From the NCBI RefSeq assembly GCF_018294505.1, contig NC_057794.1, positions 193,363,201 to 193,427,200 of the forward strand: 64,000 nucleotides of DNA, in the 5' to 3' direction. This DNA comes from Triticum aestivum (lineage: Eukaryota > Streptophyta > Magnoliopsida > Poales > Poaceae). Shown one piece after another: positions 22,181 through 34,851 of this stretch. Position 1 is the first letter of the stretch; each line of letters opens with the position of its first letter. Both the position numbers and the translations under genes were made by a program. The notes beneath the pieces were generated by a model, which saw only the letters and a program-made list of their open reading frames with translations, searched no databases and had not been told where the DNA came from.

Positions 22181-23425
22181 CCACGTACAGTCATCTTCCG
22201 ATGACTCTCATTTGTTTACCACATTGACCACACTGTGTAGAGCACACCAAGCTGGTGGACGATGGAGAAGCCCCAGACTATAACGCCCCGGAGATGGGGA
22301 AGACACGATAGTGGAGTCACAGACGGAGAGGAGTAGGAAACTTGACTGGTTCGGGTGCGGGGTGGGCCTGCAGTCGGCAGAAAAAAAAGGAGGTGCAGAG
22401 GAGTGGAGGGATGGCCTGGCCATCGGTGGGGTACCGTTTCGCTATGAGGCGCGCAAAACAGCATCGCTGGATGCCGTATGCTGGTGCACGCGGTCCTGAT
22501 AGCGCCGGGGGAAGAAGACGAGAGATTGAAGAAAAATGTCGGCCGTTGGATGTAAATCCAACAGCTTGCTTATGCTTCGACCTTTGTGCTTAGGCTTCGA
22601 CCTACTAGCCCACATGTCAGTCAATCCATTTTTAGTCCATTTGGTGGGCTGGGTGAAACAATGATTTAGCGCATATGCAGCCTGTTTATATATTATGGTA
22701 GAATTTAAAGCCCATTTGCATTTTTCTCAAATCCCGCAGACTTGCTGGGCTGGGTGAAAATATCATGTTGGGCTGGATGGAGAAATGCTATAAAAACATA
22801 AACACATGATTGCACGTTTATTACTGCGTTGGTCAGTAAAATCTTTGCAAGCTTATGTACGCAATCACGAGGAGTTAACTTGCCAAGTTATATATAAACA
22901 ATTATTATTATTATTTTGTAAGAACTTTCAATTTACGAAATAAAATATCATTTTAATTTGATTAGTTAATAGGGCGTGTGGTATTATTATTTTTTAGGCT
23001 AGACTTGGGACAATTGAGTTGGTTCTAGGGAAAAGTACTAGGAGAAAACTCAGATTACATCGAAAAAGAAAGTGGGAGAAAATTCGATATAGGATTAATG
23101 AAAACGAAAAATAAAGGAAGTGGGAAGGTCTATAAAATAATGGAACTTTATGTTGTTTCTATTATATATGTAGTAAAATAAGATATAAATATAAATATAT
23201 ATATATATGCCATTATAGAAGGGAGACCATGGGTTCAGTTTTGCATTCTTATAGAAAAATAGAACTGAGTTGCGCGTCGTCTTGAAAAAACAAACATAAC
23301 TTGGATTCCTGATGTTATAGACAAGCTAGGCTGGGAGGCCCAGAGGCCGCTTGATACCTACCGGATCCAAAAAAAGTTGAAACATGTCGTGGGCTACGCA
23401 TGTTAAACAACAAAACCTAGGCCAC
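22181..23425. other. AT-rich stretch without a recognised gene
   Basis: No ORF over 85 codons has recognisable content. CTGGGCTGGGTGAAA-like motifs recur at about 22,648 and 22,748, and a TA-rich tract lies at 23,170-23,210. It is probably internal CACTA sequence, but the boundary is not visible. Confidence 0.4.
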
Positions 23426-24315
23426 TATAACACCCCAGATGTAAAACTTCCCATTTTGGAAATATATCCAACTTTGTACATGATCAATTCCATTTTGGGC
23501 TCCTTCATTTTGGGTCATTTTGTTGTTTTCTTTCTAGCATTATTGTTGGTTGCTATGTCATCGTCATATAGTGCATATTCATCTCATGCCATCCTTGTCA
23601 TATTGCATTTTATTCTTACTATGTAATGGCATCATGGTCATTGTGTGGTTGTTTTGCCTCTTGTCTTTTACATGCTCAACATATGCCTTGAGGTGCTCAT
23701 AATGTTGTTCTATGCATCATCACCTTCTCCTTCCCTCTACTTCCTTCTTTTGGCAAGTGCCACATTCCCTTCTCTTTTAAAGTTCATCTTTGCCTCATAA
23801 TTCTAGCACCATGTCCTAAACCTATCTGCCAAATTTTAGCTCTTTTGGAGTTGTTTTGGTTTGGTTTTAAAATGGCTCAAGTTTGGATTTAATTCAAACT
23901 TGAATTATTTTACTCCCTCTAAAAAATCCCAACTCAATTTATTCAAATAAAGCAATAACCCAGGGTCATGGGGATATTTTCATATCTCTGACACCCCTCT
24001 CCTAGCTCTCTGTGCTTTTCTTGTTTATTTTTCTATTTGAACAAAATTAAAAAGGAAGAGAGCAGCAGCAGTAGCCACCTGGGCCTCAGCCACCAGGCCG
24101 GCCCAGCTAGAGCCAACCCCATATCCCAGCTAGCCCCGCTGCCTCCTCCTCCCTGCCTTTTCTCACCCGCACGCGCACGCACCCCCGCTGCCCTGCCGGC
24201 ACATGGCCAAGGCGGCCCCGCTCGTCAGCGAGTCCCTGTAGACTCCAACCCACCTTTTCGTCTAGCTCTCGCCGGCGCCATGGGGACTCCGTGCCGAGTG
24301 CATGCGACCTCGCCT
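23426..24315 (+). mobile_element. Unclassified LTR-like block
   Basis: It opens TATAACACCCCAGATG, resembling the TGTAACACCCC start of several grass LTRs. An AT-rich part then passes into a GC-rich part near 24,060-24,300, a composition course typical of an LTR. It ends where element D begins. The ORF at 24,037-24,444 crosses that border and is not a gene. Confidence 0.3.
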
Positions 24316-24927
24316 TGTTGGGGATATACCCCACGGTGTAACCCGGCTGGATGTATGACCCGGATGGATCTTGGCGATTCACTGGTTACCCGCCCGGAGC
24401 TTGGTGACTCACGCGTAACCCGCCTGATCTTGGCGACTCATTAGTAAACCGGCGGGCAGGTCAGACGGATGACAAGGCCCAAGGCCCAGTATGCTAGTTC
24501 GTATGATGGTGGGCCAGTTTAAGAGGAAAGCATAAGGAATATTCCCTTACAAAGGAAGCAAGACTAGGACTCCACATGTAATAGAGTAATCCTAATCCTA
24601 ATAGGACTATTCATGTAATCCACCCCTTCAACATATATAAGGAGGGTCAGTGCTCCCCAAGAGGGACAAGTTCCACAAGTTTTGACAAGTTAGGTTTAGA
24701 CAGACAACTCAATAGCTCTCGAGATAGAGCACCCTTGTAATCGTGATCATCATCATCAATATCAATGAAGCAGGATGTAGGCTTTTACCTCCACCGTGAG
24801 GGGCCGGACCTGGGTAAAACCTCACATCTTTCGTCACACTCAACCCCTCTCAAGCTACCACATAGATGCGTTGGCCTTGCGACTAAGTCCTGACACTAAC
24901 GACATCTGCCGTGACAATTCCACGATA
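24316..24927 (+). repeat. Element D 5' LTR (612 bp)
   Basis: Ends CCACGATA where CCACGACA is expected from element F, so the terminal CA is mutated to TA. A TATATAA box at 24,634-24,640 fits the U3/R border. Confidence 0.75.
24634..24640 (+). promoter_or_regulatory. TATA box in the element D LTR
   Basis: TATATAA about 290 bp before the LTR end. Element F has TATATAAG in the corresponding part of its LTR (54,873-54,880). Confidence 0.5.
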
Positions 24928-24948
24928 GTTGGCTCCCACCGTGGGGCC
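24928..24948 (+). promoter_or_regulatory. Primer-binding-site-like sequence of element D
   Basis: GTTGGCTCCCACCGTGGGG directly follows the LTR. It differs from element F (GTTGGCGCCCACCGTGGGG at 55,137) by one C/T-type change at GC. I cannot name the primer tRNA with certainty. Confidence 0.55.
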
Positions 24949-27900
24949 TGCGCATGGTGATGTTGAGTTCTTGAAGGGGTCTTTTCCAGGGTTTCGAGAA
25001 GTTCGCAAATTTCCGGATGGAGAAAAGCTAGTTTTGGAAGAGTCTACCTCAATGCTGAATTCACTAGGTCAAATCAAAAAATTTTGTTGATGACGTTGAT
25101 CAGTTCGTTTTACGAGATTGGCAGAGAAGATTTCGAAGGTTTAACATGATGGGAGTCCTCACTTTTGTTGAACATTGGATTCACCGGATTTGGTGAGCCG
25201 CCGCATTAGGCCAAGCCCCCGTCAAGTCAAGCTATGGATCAAACTCTGTTTGGAAATTTTCCCGGATGCCTCCGCCATGGTGATAGCCATTTATTCTAAG
25301 CAAAGGAGTACTAATCAGATACGACTTCAAGTATAACAACCCGCAGGTATAAAACTAGTACTTAGATGGAAAGGAGTACTACTTGATCCAATAGAGATTC
25401 ACGGGAGCTAGTACTACTCAAGGAAAAGAAAAGGAAAGCAAGACTCGGTCTCTGCCTTGTACTCGCCTGGGCGCGCATGCTCCATCGAGGTTCGCCGCGC
25501 CTTGGGCCGTCTCCGTTTGTTTCAGTCCGCTGGTGAATCACTGTTGCTCGCTAACTCGCCCGAAACCGCCGCTGTGGCCATGGCCGGCCTGCCTCCAAGG
25601 CGCATCGAGTCGCCGTTCCGCCTCAATCGGCTGTGGCCCAGCCCTCATCACGCGCATCATTTGCTCGTACAGCAGGATAAGAACATGCACCTGAATCAAG
25701 ACTAACCTAGCAGATGTACCTGAATCAAGTGTCCACAGTGCCTGGTCGATGAACAAATGAAAGTCTGATGGATTCCCATGATCCTCCACGTGAAGAGCCC
25801 TCAACTACTACTCTTTGCCAGCAAAATTCCAAGGATGTATAACTACTGTACATGCATGGAGGGAGTACAACCACTGTACATGCGTGGACTCCTGACTTGC
25901 TGTGAGCTGCGAACTGTTTCTCCTTGGAGCCGCCGCTCCACATGGAGTCGTCCTAGCTTGCCTTTGCTCCGTTTCGCACGCGTGTACATATAGTCGTCCG
26001 GCTTGCCTCCGCGCTGCCGCGTAGGCCCTCCGCTCCGCCTTGTACGTCCGCCACTACAGCTCACGTCAAGCCGCCACCTCCTCCCTAAGACGTCTTGTTT
26101 GGCCTGCGAAGCATCGTCCGTAGCCACCACGGTGCCAACTTAAGCCGCTGGCTCGTCGTTTTCTTTTGTGACCCACCTCGCCGGAGACTCCTCATGTTGT
26201 TGCACCGCCCCTTGTCTGAGCAACCTTGACCTAGCCATCTCCTTTGCAAGTTGCCAACGAGCCTTTGTCACCGCTCACATCAGTCTATCTCTACAGAGCT
26301 TATCTCAACAACCCTCCACCGGCTGTTGCACCACTGCTGAGCCACCGCGGCCTCACGCCTATTCGGCCCTGTGCCTATTCCAAGTCGCCCTCGCTGGTGT
26401 GCTGAACCGCCGCTGCGGTCTGCCTGCTTCAAGCCGACGCTACGGCCTTGAGCCGCCGCCTCATCTACAATCCGCCATCGTGTTGGCCTCGTCTCCACTA
26501 TCTGAGCCGCCTTTGATGGCCGGCTGCCTCCTACGAGCCGCCGCAGCTCAATGGTCAAGCCGCTTCAACCGTAGGCCCAGCTACCTTGTCAGTCTCCGCA
26601 AGTCACCCTATGGGCTTGCTCCTCCGCCTGCTTCAGCGTTCAGTTGCCACCGGCCGCCGCTATGCCTTGACCGGCCCTTTACTGCAGCTCCAAGCTGCCA
26701 TCTTTCCAACGAAGACTATAAATTGAAATGCCAGCGGGAGGAAGAGCTTGGTTTAAACTGACATTGAAGCTCAGAGGAAAATTGAAGCGCTGTTGTGCTG
26801 CCCCCGCTGGAGCAGCAGTAGAGCCGCCCTCAAATCCGACGTCATGACCCGCCGCCGTAGCCGCGTTGAGCTGCCCCTGTCGCATGGAGAGTTGCCCCAA
26901 CTCACGCACCATCATTTAAACTTCCGGGGCACCGCCTTTGAAGTCGAGTCGTCCTCGCTCGTTCTCTGGTTCGGGTTGGTCACTGCCACTGTGAGTCGCC
27001 GCTCGCTGGAGTCTGAGCTACAAGCCGGCTCACGCACCTCTTCCGCCTTGTCTCCGCCGGAGAGAGTGGGTCAATTGCAGTTGAAATTACTGAAGGTTAT
27101 CCATGGACGTTATATACAGATCGTCTATCATACGGACAAATCAGGTGAAATCCATCTAAATATCTTTTTGACACATGTTGTTTTTTCAAAGAAAAATTAC
27201 ATTGGTTTGTATATTTTTATATGCAGGAAAATTATTTCAGAATGGCGTTATATCGCGGATGATTGTCCTTGCCGTGCCGCTCAATAGAAGTGCCTAAGTT
27301 GCCGCTCTTATGGATCAATCTATATCAGCACATTAGGGTCACACCCGCTCATGTAAGCTGTCCAATGACGTGTGCAAACCGCCGCCATGTGGACCGGTCT
27401 ATATTATCAGCCGCCGTTTGTACCATCTGCATGAGCTGTTTATTGAGAGCAAGCAAGTCAATGCGCGGGTAGCCCGGTTTTTCTTCCAACAATTTGAAGG
27501 CCAGTTATCATATATTATCAGCCACCATCTGCACTAGATGGCTCAATGAGCAGGTGCACAGGTCACCGCCACTATAGTTTGGTTAACTTCAAAACAACCA
27601 GTTGGGATGAACCATTGGCCGAGTTGCTGACACAACTCATACGGGGTCATTTATAACCCGCTGCAGTCACCTCAACCTTCTGTGGATTCACATTGCTCTA
27701 TCAACACCAATGATATACACCCTATGCTATGGTCAAATATGAAGAATCTCAAGCCAACTCCTTGAGTCGTCTTTAGACTCGGGGGCTACGATAACATGAC
27801 TCGGCAAATGTGTTTGAGCATATTCATGAACTCCGGGTCATTGGAGGGAAGATAACCAGGTCCCAGAGGCTACCGCCATATTGGTGAAAATTTAAAGGCC

Positions 27901-29339
27901 GTCAGAAAATTTCTGTCTTAAAAAGAAGGATTCCGGTTTAAAGTTGGGATGAACCATTGGTAATCTGTCTCCCACAAAGTTTTGAAGCTTTCAAATGGGT
28001 TTAAAGTTCCGGTTCAAAAAAAATAATCTCTCGCAAGTTCGAGTTCTTAGAAAAATTAAAGGTTGCCAAGGAGAACTTGCTGCCATGATGCACGGTTCAA
28101 ACATGGGTATACTACCTTATGGGCTTATCTTATTATGGTTACATGGGGGCTTCCTGCTCATTGAGTGAAGCTATAATTACCCTTTGATCCATCTTATACG
28201 CCATCCTTACAAAACACTTGGGGGTTTGTTGCCTAGGTTAAAGGGACGAAAGAGAGTTTGTTGCAAAAGCACAACTCAAACATAGGTTCCCCTTGAGCAC
28301 AGCTCAAAATATTGCTTGAGGGCTCTTTTGTTCTAAAGAACAAAAGTTGCTATAACCCTTGTGATAGGCTATAAAAGCCAGGCTCGGAATCCAGGTGTAT
28401 TCACCTAAAACCCCGGGTTATCCTACCTTTTTAAGTAAGCCACTCTGCCCAGGTAATCCTGGAATGACCCGCCAAATGTTTGAAAAGTCAATCTTATGTA
28501 GATCCTGAACATGTCAAAGTTAAAGCGACAATTCGTTAATGTGAGGTCCATCTTATAAGGTTTGTAAAATGGTTCAACTCAGTGGCCTAGCAGCCCGTGA
28601 AAAGGCTTGTTTTGGGCCTAGAAGCCCATGAAAAGCGTCGCTTCTCGTTTGTTTTTTATTCAACAGATTCTTTCTTTTTGAGGTTTATTTGATAAGGCTT
28701 ATAAAGTTTTATGATTATAATTCACCGGTGTTTATTAACCCAGCCTGCCTTTTGACTATAAGTCGCCAGTATGAGATAATATCCGGAGTTTATTAACCCG
28801 GCCTGGCTTTTGACTATAAGTCGCCAGTGTATGATGAGAAATTATCCTGTGTTTATTAGCCTGGTCTGGCTTTGGACGTTAAGTCGCCAGTATATATTTG
28901 GATTGCACCATTGGAATCATGCGCTTATAAATCATTAGGTTATATTATTCAAATCTTTAATAGCCAACATGGTTGGTTTTTTATTATGGCTATCAATAAC
29001 CAATATTATGATTGAGGTTTTCAAAGTCGCTTCAGCTCAATGGATATTATTTTATCAATAGGTATAATTTAATCTACATTGGCTGGAATAGTCTCGAGTC
29101 GCTGCAGGCTTACGACCCGACACTTGGGGGCTACATTATTCAAGTTGAGATTACATCAAATATGCAAGTCTCATGTCGCTGCAAGCATGCACCATGACAC
29201 TTGGGTCCAATGCAAAGTCATTTTTACTGGCCTTATTGAAGACCCGACTCATCACATCATAATGAGCCGGCCCTTGGGGGCTACCAATTGCTCCTGTCAA
29301 CAATTCAAGACACACAAGTCTTATTCCATTATATTGAAA
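24949..29339 (+). other. Non-coding internal region of element D, left part
   Basis: A GC-rich part (25,450-27,060) with many GCCGCC and AGCCGC words gives long but unsupported ORFs such as 26,168-26,761. An AT-richer part follows. No retroviral protein motif was found in any frame. Confidence 0.6.
28730..28893 (+). repeat. Three tandem units of about 60 bp in element D
   Basis: Units begin GTTTATTA(A/G)CC at about 28,730, 28,788 and 28,850. Each contains CTGGCTTT-type sequence and TAAGTCGCCAGT. Confidence 0.75.
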
Positions 29340-29412
29340 GGGTCCACTGCTCAGTTGGTAAAGCACAAAGCTCTTAACCTTGTGGACGTGGGTTCAAGCC
29401 CCATGATGGGGG
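29340..29412 (+). tRNA. tRNA-Lys(CTT)-like sequence, probably a pseudogene
   Basis: The segment has the D-arm block GCTCAGTTGGTAAAGCACAA and the anticodon loop CTCTTAA with anticodon CTT at 29,373-29,375. The T-arm is GTGGGTTCAAGCCCCAT. These match the plant lysine tRNA closely in the middle. The acceptor ends (GGGTCCA and TGATGGGG) do not pair as well as they should, and GGTTCAA replaces GGTTCGA. It lies inside the internal region of element D, an unexpected place for a tRNA gene. It may be a captured tRNA or a copied primer. Confidence 0.6.
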
Positions 29413-29578
29413 TTACATCATATGATGTTCTTTTCAAAGAAGTATATATAAAGTCCCAACTCAATATTATCTTACTGAGCCGACCCTTGGGGGCTACACG
29501 TTGTTGTTAAAGTGTACATGGTCATATTTTATAAAGTCCTTGCTCATTATCGCATAATGACCCGACCCTTGGGGGCTA

Positions 29579-30965
29579 TGATAACCCACAAGTATAGGGG
29601 ATCGCAACAGTTTTCGAGGGTAGAGTATTCAACCCAAATTTATTGATTTAACACAAGGGGAGCCAAAGAATATTCTCAAGTATTAGCAGCTGAGTTGTCA
29701 ATTCAACCACACCTGGAAACTTAATATCTACAACAAAGTATTTAGTAGCAAAGTAATATGATAGTAGTGGTAACGATAGCAAAAGCAATATTTTTGGGTT
29801 TTATAGTGATTGTAACAGTAGCAGCGGAAAGGTAAATAAGCCAAGAACAATATATGAAAAGCTCGTAGGCATTGGATCAGTGATGGAGAATTATGCCAGA
29901 TGCGATCGATCATGCAACAGTTATAACATAGGGTGACACAGAACTAGCTCCAGTTCATCAATGTAATGTAGGCATGTATTCCGAATATAGTCATATGTGC
30001 TTATGGAAAAGAACTTTCTTGACATATTTTGTCCTACCCTCCCGTGGCAGCGGGGTCCTATTGGCAACTAAGGGATATTAAGGCCTCCTTTTAATAGAGT
30101 ACCAGACCAAAGCATTAACACATAGTGAATACATGAACTACTCAAACTACGATCATCACCGGGAGTGGTCCCGATTATTGTCACTTCGTGGTTGCCAGAT
30201 CATAACAAATAGTAGGTGACTATAGATATTCAAGATAGGATCAAGAACTCACATATATTCATGAATACATAATAGGTTCAGATCTGAAATCATGGCACTC
30301 GGGCCCTAGTGACAAGCATTAAGCATAGCAAAGTCATAGCAACATCAATCTCAGAACATAGTGGATACTAGGGATCAAACCCTAACAAAACTAACTCGAT
30401 TAACTGATAAATCTCATCCAACCCATCATCGTCTAGCAGACCTATGATGGAATTACTCACGGACGGCAGTGAACATCATGAAATTGGTGATGGAGGAAGG
30501 TTGATGATGATGATGATGGCGACGGGTTCCCCTGTCCGGAGCCCTGAACGGACTCCAGCTCAGCCCTCCCGAGAGAGTTTAGGGCTTGGCGGCGGCTCCG
30601 TATCATAAAACGCGATGAATCCTTCTCTTTGATTTTTTTCTCCCCGAACACGAATATATGGAGTTGGAGTTGAGGTCGGTGGAGCGTCAGGGGCCCACGA
30701 GGCAGGGGGCGCGCCCCCACCATCATGGACAGGGTGTGGGCCCCCTGACGTGGATCTTTTCGCCAGTATTTTTTATATATTCCAAAAATATTCTCTGTTG
30801 ATTTTCAGGTCATTCCGAGAACTTTTATTTCCGCACAAAAATGACACCATGGCAATTCTGCTGAAAACAGCGTCAGTCCGGGTTAGTTCCATTCAAATCA
30901 TGCAAGTTAGAGTCCAAAACAAGGGCAAAAGTGTTTTGAAAAGTAGATACGATGGAGATGTATCA
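29579..30965 (-). repeat. Element E 3' LTR
   Basis: On the minus strand it opens TGATACATCTCCATCG and ends GGGTTATCA. It is next to the purine tract at 30,966-30,980. Confidence 0.88.
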
Positions 30966-30980
30966 ACTCCCCCAAGCTTA
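30966..30980 (-). promoter_or_regulatory. Polypurine tract of element E
   Basis: The minus strand reads TTAAGCTTGGGGGAGT directly before the LTR start TGATAC. Confidence 0.7.
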
Positions 30981-33007
30981 AGCCTTTGCTTGTCCTCAAG
31001 CAATTCAGTTGATAAACTGAAAGTGATAAAGAAAAACTTTTACAAACACTGTTTTCTCTTGTTGTTGTAAATTTGTAAAGCCAGCGTTCAGGTTTTCAGC
31101 AAAGATTATGAACTAACCATATTCGCAATAACACTTGGGTCTCATGTTTACTCATATTAATGGCCTAATCAACTAGCGAGCAATAATAATAAATCTCGAA
31201 TGACAACACTTTCTCAAAACAATCATAATATGATATAACAAGATGGTATCTCGCTAGCCCTTTCTGCGACCGCAAAACATAAATTCAGAGCACCTTTAAA
31301 GATCAAGGACTGACTAGGCATTGTAATTCATGGTAAAAGAGATCCAGTCAAGTCATAATCAATGTAAACTAACAGTAATGGATGCAAATGACATCGGTGC
31401 TCTCCAACTGGTGCTTTTTAATAAGAGGATGATGACTCACCATAAAAGTAAATAGATAGGCCCTTTGCAGAGGGAAGCAGGGATTTGTAGAGGTGCCAGA
31501 GCTCTGTTTTGAAATAGATATGAATAATATTTCGAGCGGTATACTTTCATTGTCAACCTAACAACCGAGAGATCTCGATATCTTCCATGCTACACACATT
31601 ATAGGCGGTTCCCAAATAGAATGGTAAAGTTTATACTCCCCCTCCACCAACAAGCACCAATCCATGGCTTGCTCGAAACAATGAGTGCCTTCAAGTAACA
31701 AGAGTCCCAGGGGAATTTTATTTGCCGTTATTTTGATTTGATTGGCATAAAGCATGGGATTGGGCATCCCGGTGACCAGCCATTTTCTCGTGAGTGAGGA
31801 GCGGAGTCCACTCCTCTTGAGAATAACCCGCTAGCATGGAAGATACAGACAATGCTAGTTGATACATGAGCTATTCGATCATACGAAACAAAATGTTTAT
31901 TTGAAGGTTTAGAGTTTGGCACATGCAATTTTACTTGGAACGGTAGGTAGATACCGTATATAGGTAGGTATGGTGGACTCATATGGAACAACTTTGGGGT
32001 TTATGGAGTTGGATACACAAGCAGTATTCCCGCTTAGTACAAATGAAGGCCAAAAACAGACTAGGAAGTGACCAGCTAGAGAGCGACAACAGTCATGAAC
32101 ATGCATTAAAATTAATCAACACTGAATGCAAGCATGAGTAGTATATAATGCACCATGAACATAAATATCATAGAGGCTATGTTGATTGTGTTTCAACTAC
32201 ATGCGTGAACATGTGCCAAGTCAAGCCACTCGAATCATTCAAAAGAGGATACCACCCTATCATACCACATCACAACCATTTTAATAGCATGTTGGCACGC
32301 AAGGTAAACCATTATAAGCTCCTAGCTAATTAAGCATGGCATAAGCAACTACAATCTCTAATTGTCATTGCAAACATGTTTCTTTCATAATAGGCTGAAT
32401 CAGGAACGATGAACTAATCATATTTACAAAAACAAGAGAGGTCGAGTTCATAGCAGCTTTTCTCATCTCATTAAGTTCATCATATAATCATCATTATTGC
32501 CTTTCACTTGCACGGCCAAATAGTGTGGATAATAATAATAGTGCACTTGCATTGGACTAAGCTAGAATCTGCAAGCATTCAATTCAAGAGAGAAGACAAG
32601 GTAATATGGGCTCTTTGTCAGATCAACAATAATGCATATAAGAGTCACTCAACATTTTCAATATGGTCTTCTCCTCTCGACCCCCAAAGAAAAGAAACAA
32701 AAATATTTACACGAGAAAGCTCCCAACAAGAAAAAAAAGAACGAAAAATCTTTTTGGGTTTTCTTTTTAATTACTACTACCACGGGCATGGAAAGTAAAC
32801 TAACTAAAAACTACCACTAATTTTTTTTGGTTTTTCTTAAGGTTTACCAAACACACAAGAAGAAAGCATAAGAGGGGAAATAAACTAGCATGGATATTAC
32901 AATGAAAAAGTATGAGCGTCGACAACTAGCATGAGTGTGTGAACAAGAATGTAATGTCGGTGTGAAATACATACTTCACCAAGCTTAGGCTTTTGGCCTA
33001 AGTGGGT
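30981..33007 (-). other. Non-coding 3' part of element E
   Basis: About 2 kb between the ATHILA-like gene and the purine tract. It is AT-rich, with no supported ORF. Confidence 0.6.
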
Positions 33008-34072
33008 CTATGCCCATGCATGGCCTGGTGGATATCCGAAGTTGTAACTGGGGTCGTACTGAGAAGGAGCCTCGGTTTGCCACTGGTTGGCAATCTCCTC
33101 CGGATCCCACTGGTAAATAGACTGTCATGAAGGATAAAATTGTGGTTCCGGCTCTGGCTCTGTAGCTGATGTGGGGTTTCGGTAGGCGTGAATGGCCTCC
33201 GGCGGAACAAGATACTTGCCTGCAGATAAGTCAAACAAGGAAGGAGCAGGCAAAGTGATAGTCTCAGGGTGTTTTTTTTATCAAAAATCAGCTTGTATTT
33301 AAGCATCTTTTCCTTATTCTTAACGATAAAATCATGTGCTACCATATTCTTGTAGTCTAGAAAAACAGGAGGCATCAACTTTTCTTCTTTCTCATAATGT
33401 CTAATAGGTATGTTAAAATGTGCAGCGAGGCGCGAGGCAAAGATACCTCCCAAGATGGGGCCCTTAGTACGGTTAAGATTTAACCACTTTGCAACAATAG
33501 CGCCCATACTAAATGTGTCATCACGGAACAAGGCATGGCACAAAATAACAATATTAGGGGCACTAAGGTTGCCACAGTTTCCGCGACCAATCAAGCATCT
33601 ACTAGCAAATATTGCAAAGTAACGTAGAATAGGAAAATGTATGCTAGTAATTCTTGCATCGGAAACCTTCCTAGTTTCCCCTACAGCAATCATATCAATA
33701 AACCCTTCCACATCACTACGACAGAAATCAAAAAGGGTATCTTACAGACCCGACAGAAATCAAAAAGGGACATCTCCTTATACTCATCATATAAATAGAA
33801 ATCCACCGAAGGTGGTGACCTCCTAACATGGAAATGAAAATTTTGCACAAAAATATTAGTGAGTAAGAGATACTGTTCGCGTTGGTCGTGGAGGAAATCG
33901 GTGAGGCCTGCATTCTCAGCCAACTCATAAAAATCATCATAAATCCCGCTGCTCTCAAGAAATCATCACAAGGCCATTCACATGGCCGAACTTCCGCGGT
34001 GCGAGGGAGGTTATATTTGGGCCTCTTATCCTTCGAGCTTCGGCTCGATGAGCCCCTCAAAAATCTCTTCAT
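33008..34072 (-). pseudogene. ATHILA-ORF1-like gene of element E, three frameshifts
   Basis: The minus-strand ATG at 34,072 opens MKRFLRGSSSRSSKDKRPKY. The frame should run about 355 residues to the TAG at 33,008-33,010. Open pieces in three frames carry it: RPCEWPCDDFLRAAGF, then ENAGLTDFLHDQREQYLLLT, then FASRCLIGRGNCGNLSAPNI and YEKEEKLMPPVFLDYKNMV. The style matches plant ATHILA ORF1 proteins, whose molecular role is not known. Breaks: a short T-run near 33,938, a 32-bp tandem duplication at 33,719-33,769, and an eight-T run at 33,272-33,279. It lies downstream of gag-protease where pol or an envelope-like ORF would be. Confidence 0.65.
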
Positions 34073-34851
34073 CTTTTTATGAAAATTTCTGAAATTTTTA
34101 GCAACTTCAAAATAAAAGTGAACCAAACTCAACAAAATTGATAGTAACTACTCCCACAAGTGCCTGGAGACTATATCATGTATTAAAACTACTCGGGACC
34201 ATATAAATTTGACATGCAAGCTCAAGAACAGGGTCACCTAGGTAGCAAAAATTTGCAATGAATAAAGCACTAGAACAAAAACTAATTGGACCATTGGAAG
34301 AGTCACATACCAAGGAACAATCCCCAAAGCAGTTTTGTGAATGGTGCTCTGAGCAAGGAGACCGAAAATGGCAGCAAGATGAGCTAGAACTCGTGCTTGA
34401 GCTGGTTGGTGATTTTTTTGGGAGGAAGGAGTGTGTGGTGGCTGGAATAAGTGGAGGGGACCCACGTGGGGTCCACGAGGCAGGGGGTGCGCCCAGGGGG
34501 GTGGGCGCGCCCTCCACCCTCGTGGGCACGTGGCTGCTCCCACTGCTGTATTTTCAGTGCCAAATATTCTCAAATATTCTTGAAAAAATCGTACTTAATT
34601 TTCAGGGCATTTGGAGAACTTTTATTTTTGGGGTATTTTTTATTGCATGGATAATTCAGAAAACAGACATAATATACTATTTTTGCTTTATTTAATATAA
34701 ATAACAGAAGGTAAAAAGAGGGTACAGAGAGTTGTGCCTTCTAAATTTATCCATCTCATGCTCATCAAAAGGAATCCACTAACAAGGTTGATCAGGTCTC
34801 GTTAACAAACTCATTTCGAATAACATGAAACCGGAGAATTTTCGAATAACA
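34073..34851 (-). other. Spacer in element E between protease and the ATHILA-like gene
   Basis: About 780 bp where polymerase would be expected. GC-rich segment 34,440-34,540 (GGGGACCCACGTGGGG) resembles LTR-type GC blocks of these families. No pol motif is visible. Confidence 0.5.

Larger units (their letters stand above)
20363..23425 (+). mobile_element. CACTA element end with subterminal arrays (far end not identified)
   Basis: CACTACCAAAAAAAGACAC at 20,363 is a CACTA-type terminal sequence. It interrupts the Copia LTR. Behind it lie clustered ATGACA/TGTCAT-like motifs (20,380-20,620), a GAACAGGACCCCGTGG array (20,870-21,330) and a GTGGGTCCCAGCTGTCAGGG array (21,934-22,180). Such subterminal arrays bind the element's own transposition protein in En/Spm-type elements. 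No transposase domain and no matching inverted end TTGTAGTG are visible, so the right border is a guess at the next recognisable block. Confidence 0.6.

Noticed and set aside
24037..24444. 135-codon ORF
   Set aside because: It runs across the boundary between an LTR-like block and the element D LTR, so it cannot be a natural gene.
26168..26761. 197-codon plus-strand ORF in element D
   Set aside because: Its content is a translation of GCCGCC-type words with no domain. Other frames are similarly open, and the region lies in a non-coding retrotransposon interior.
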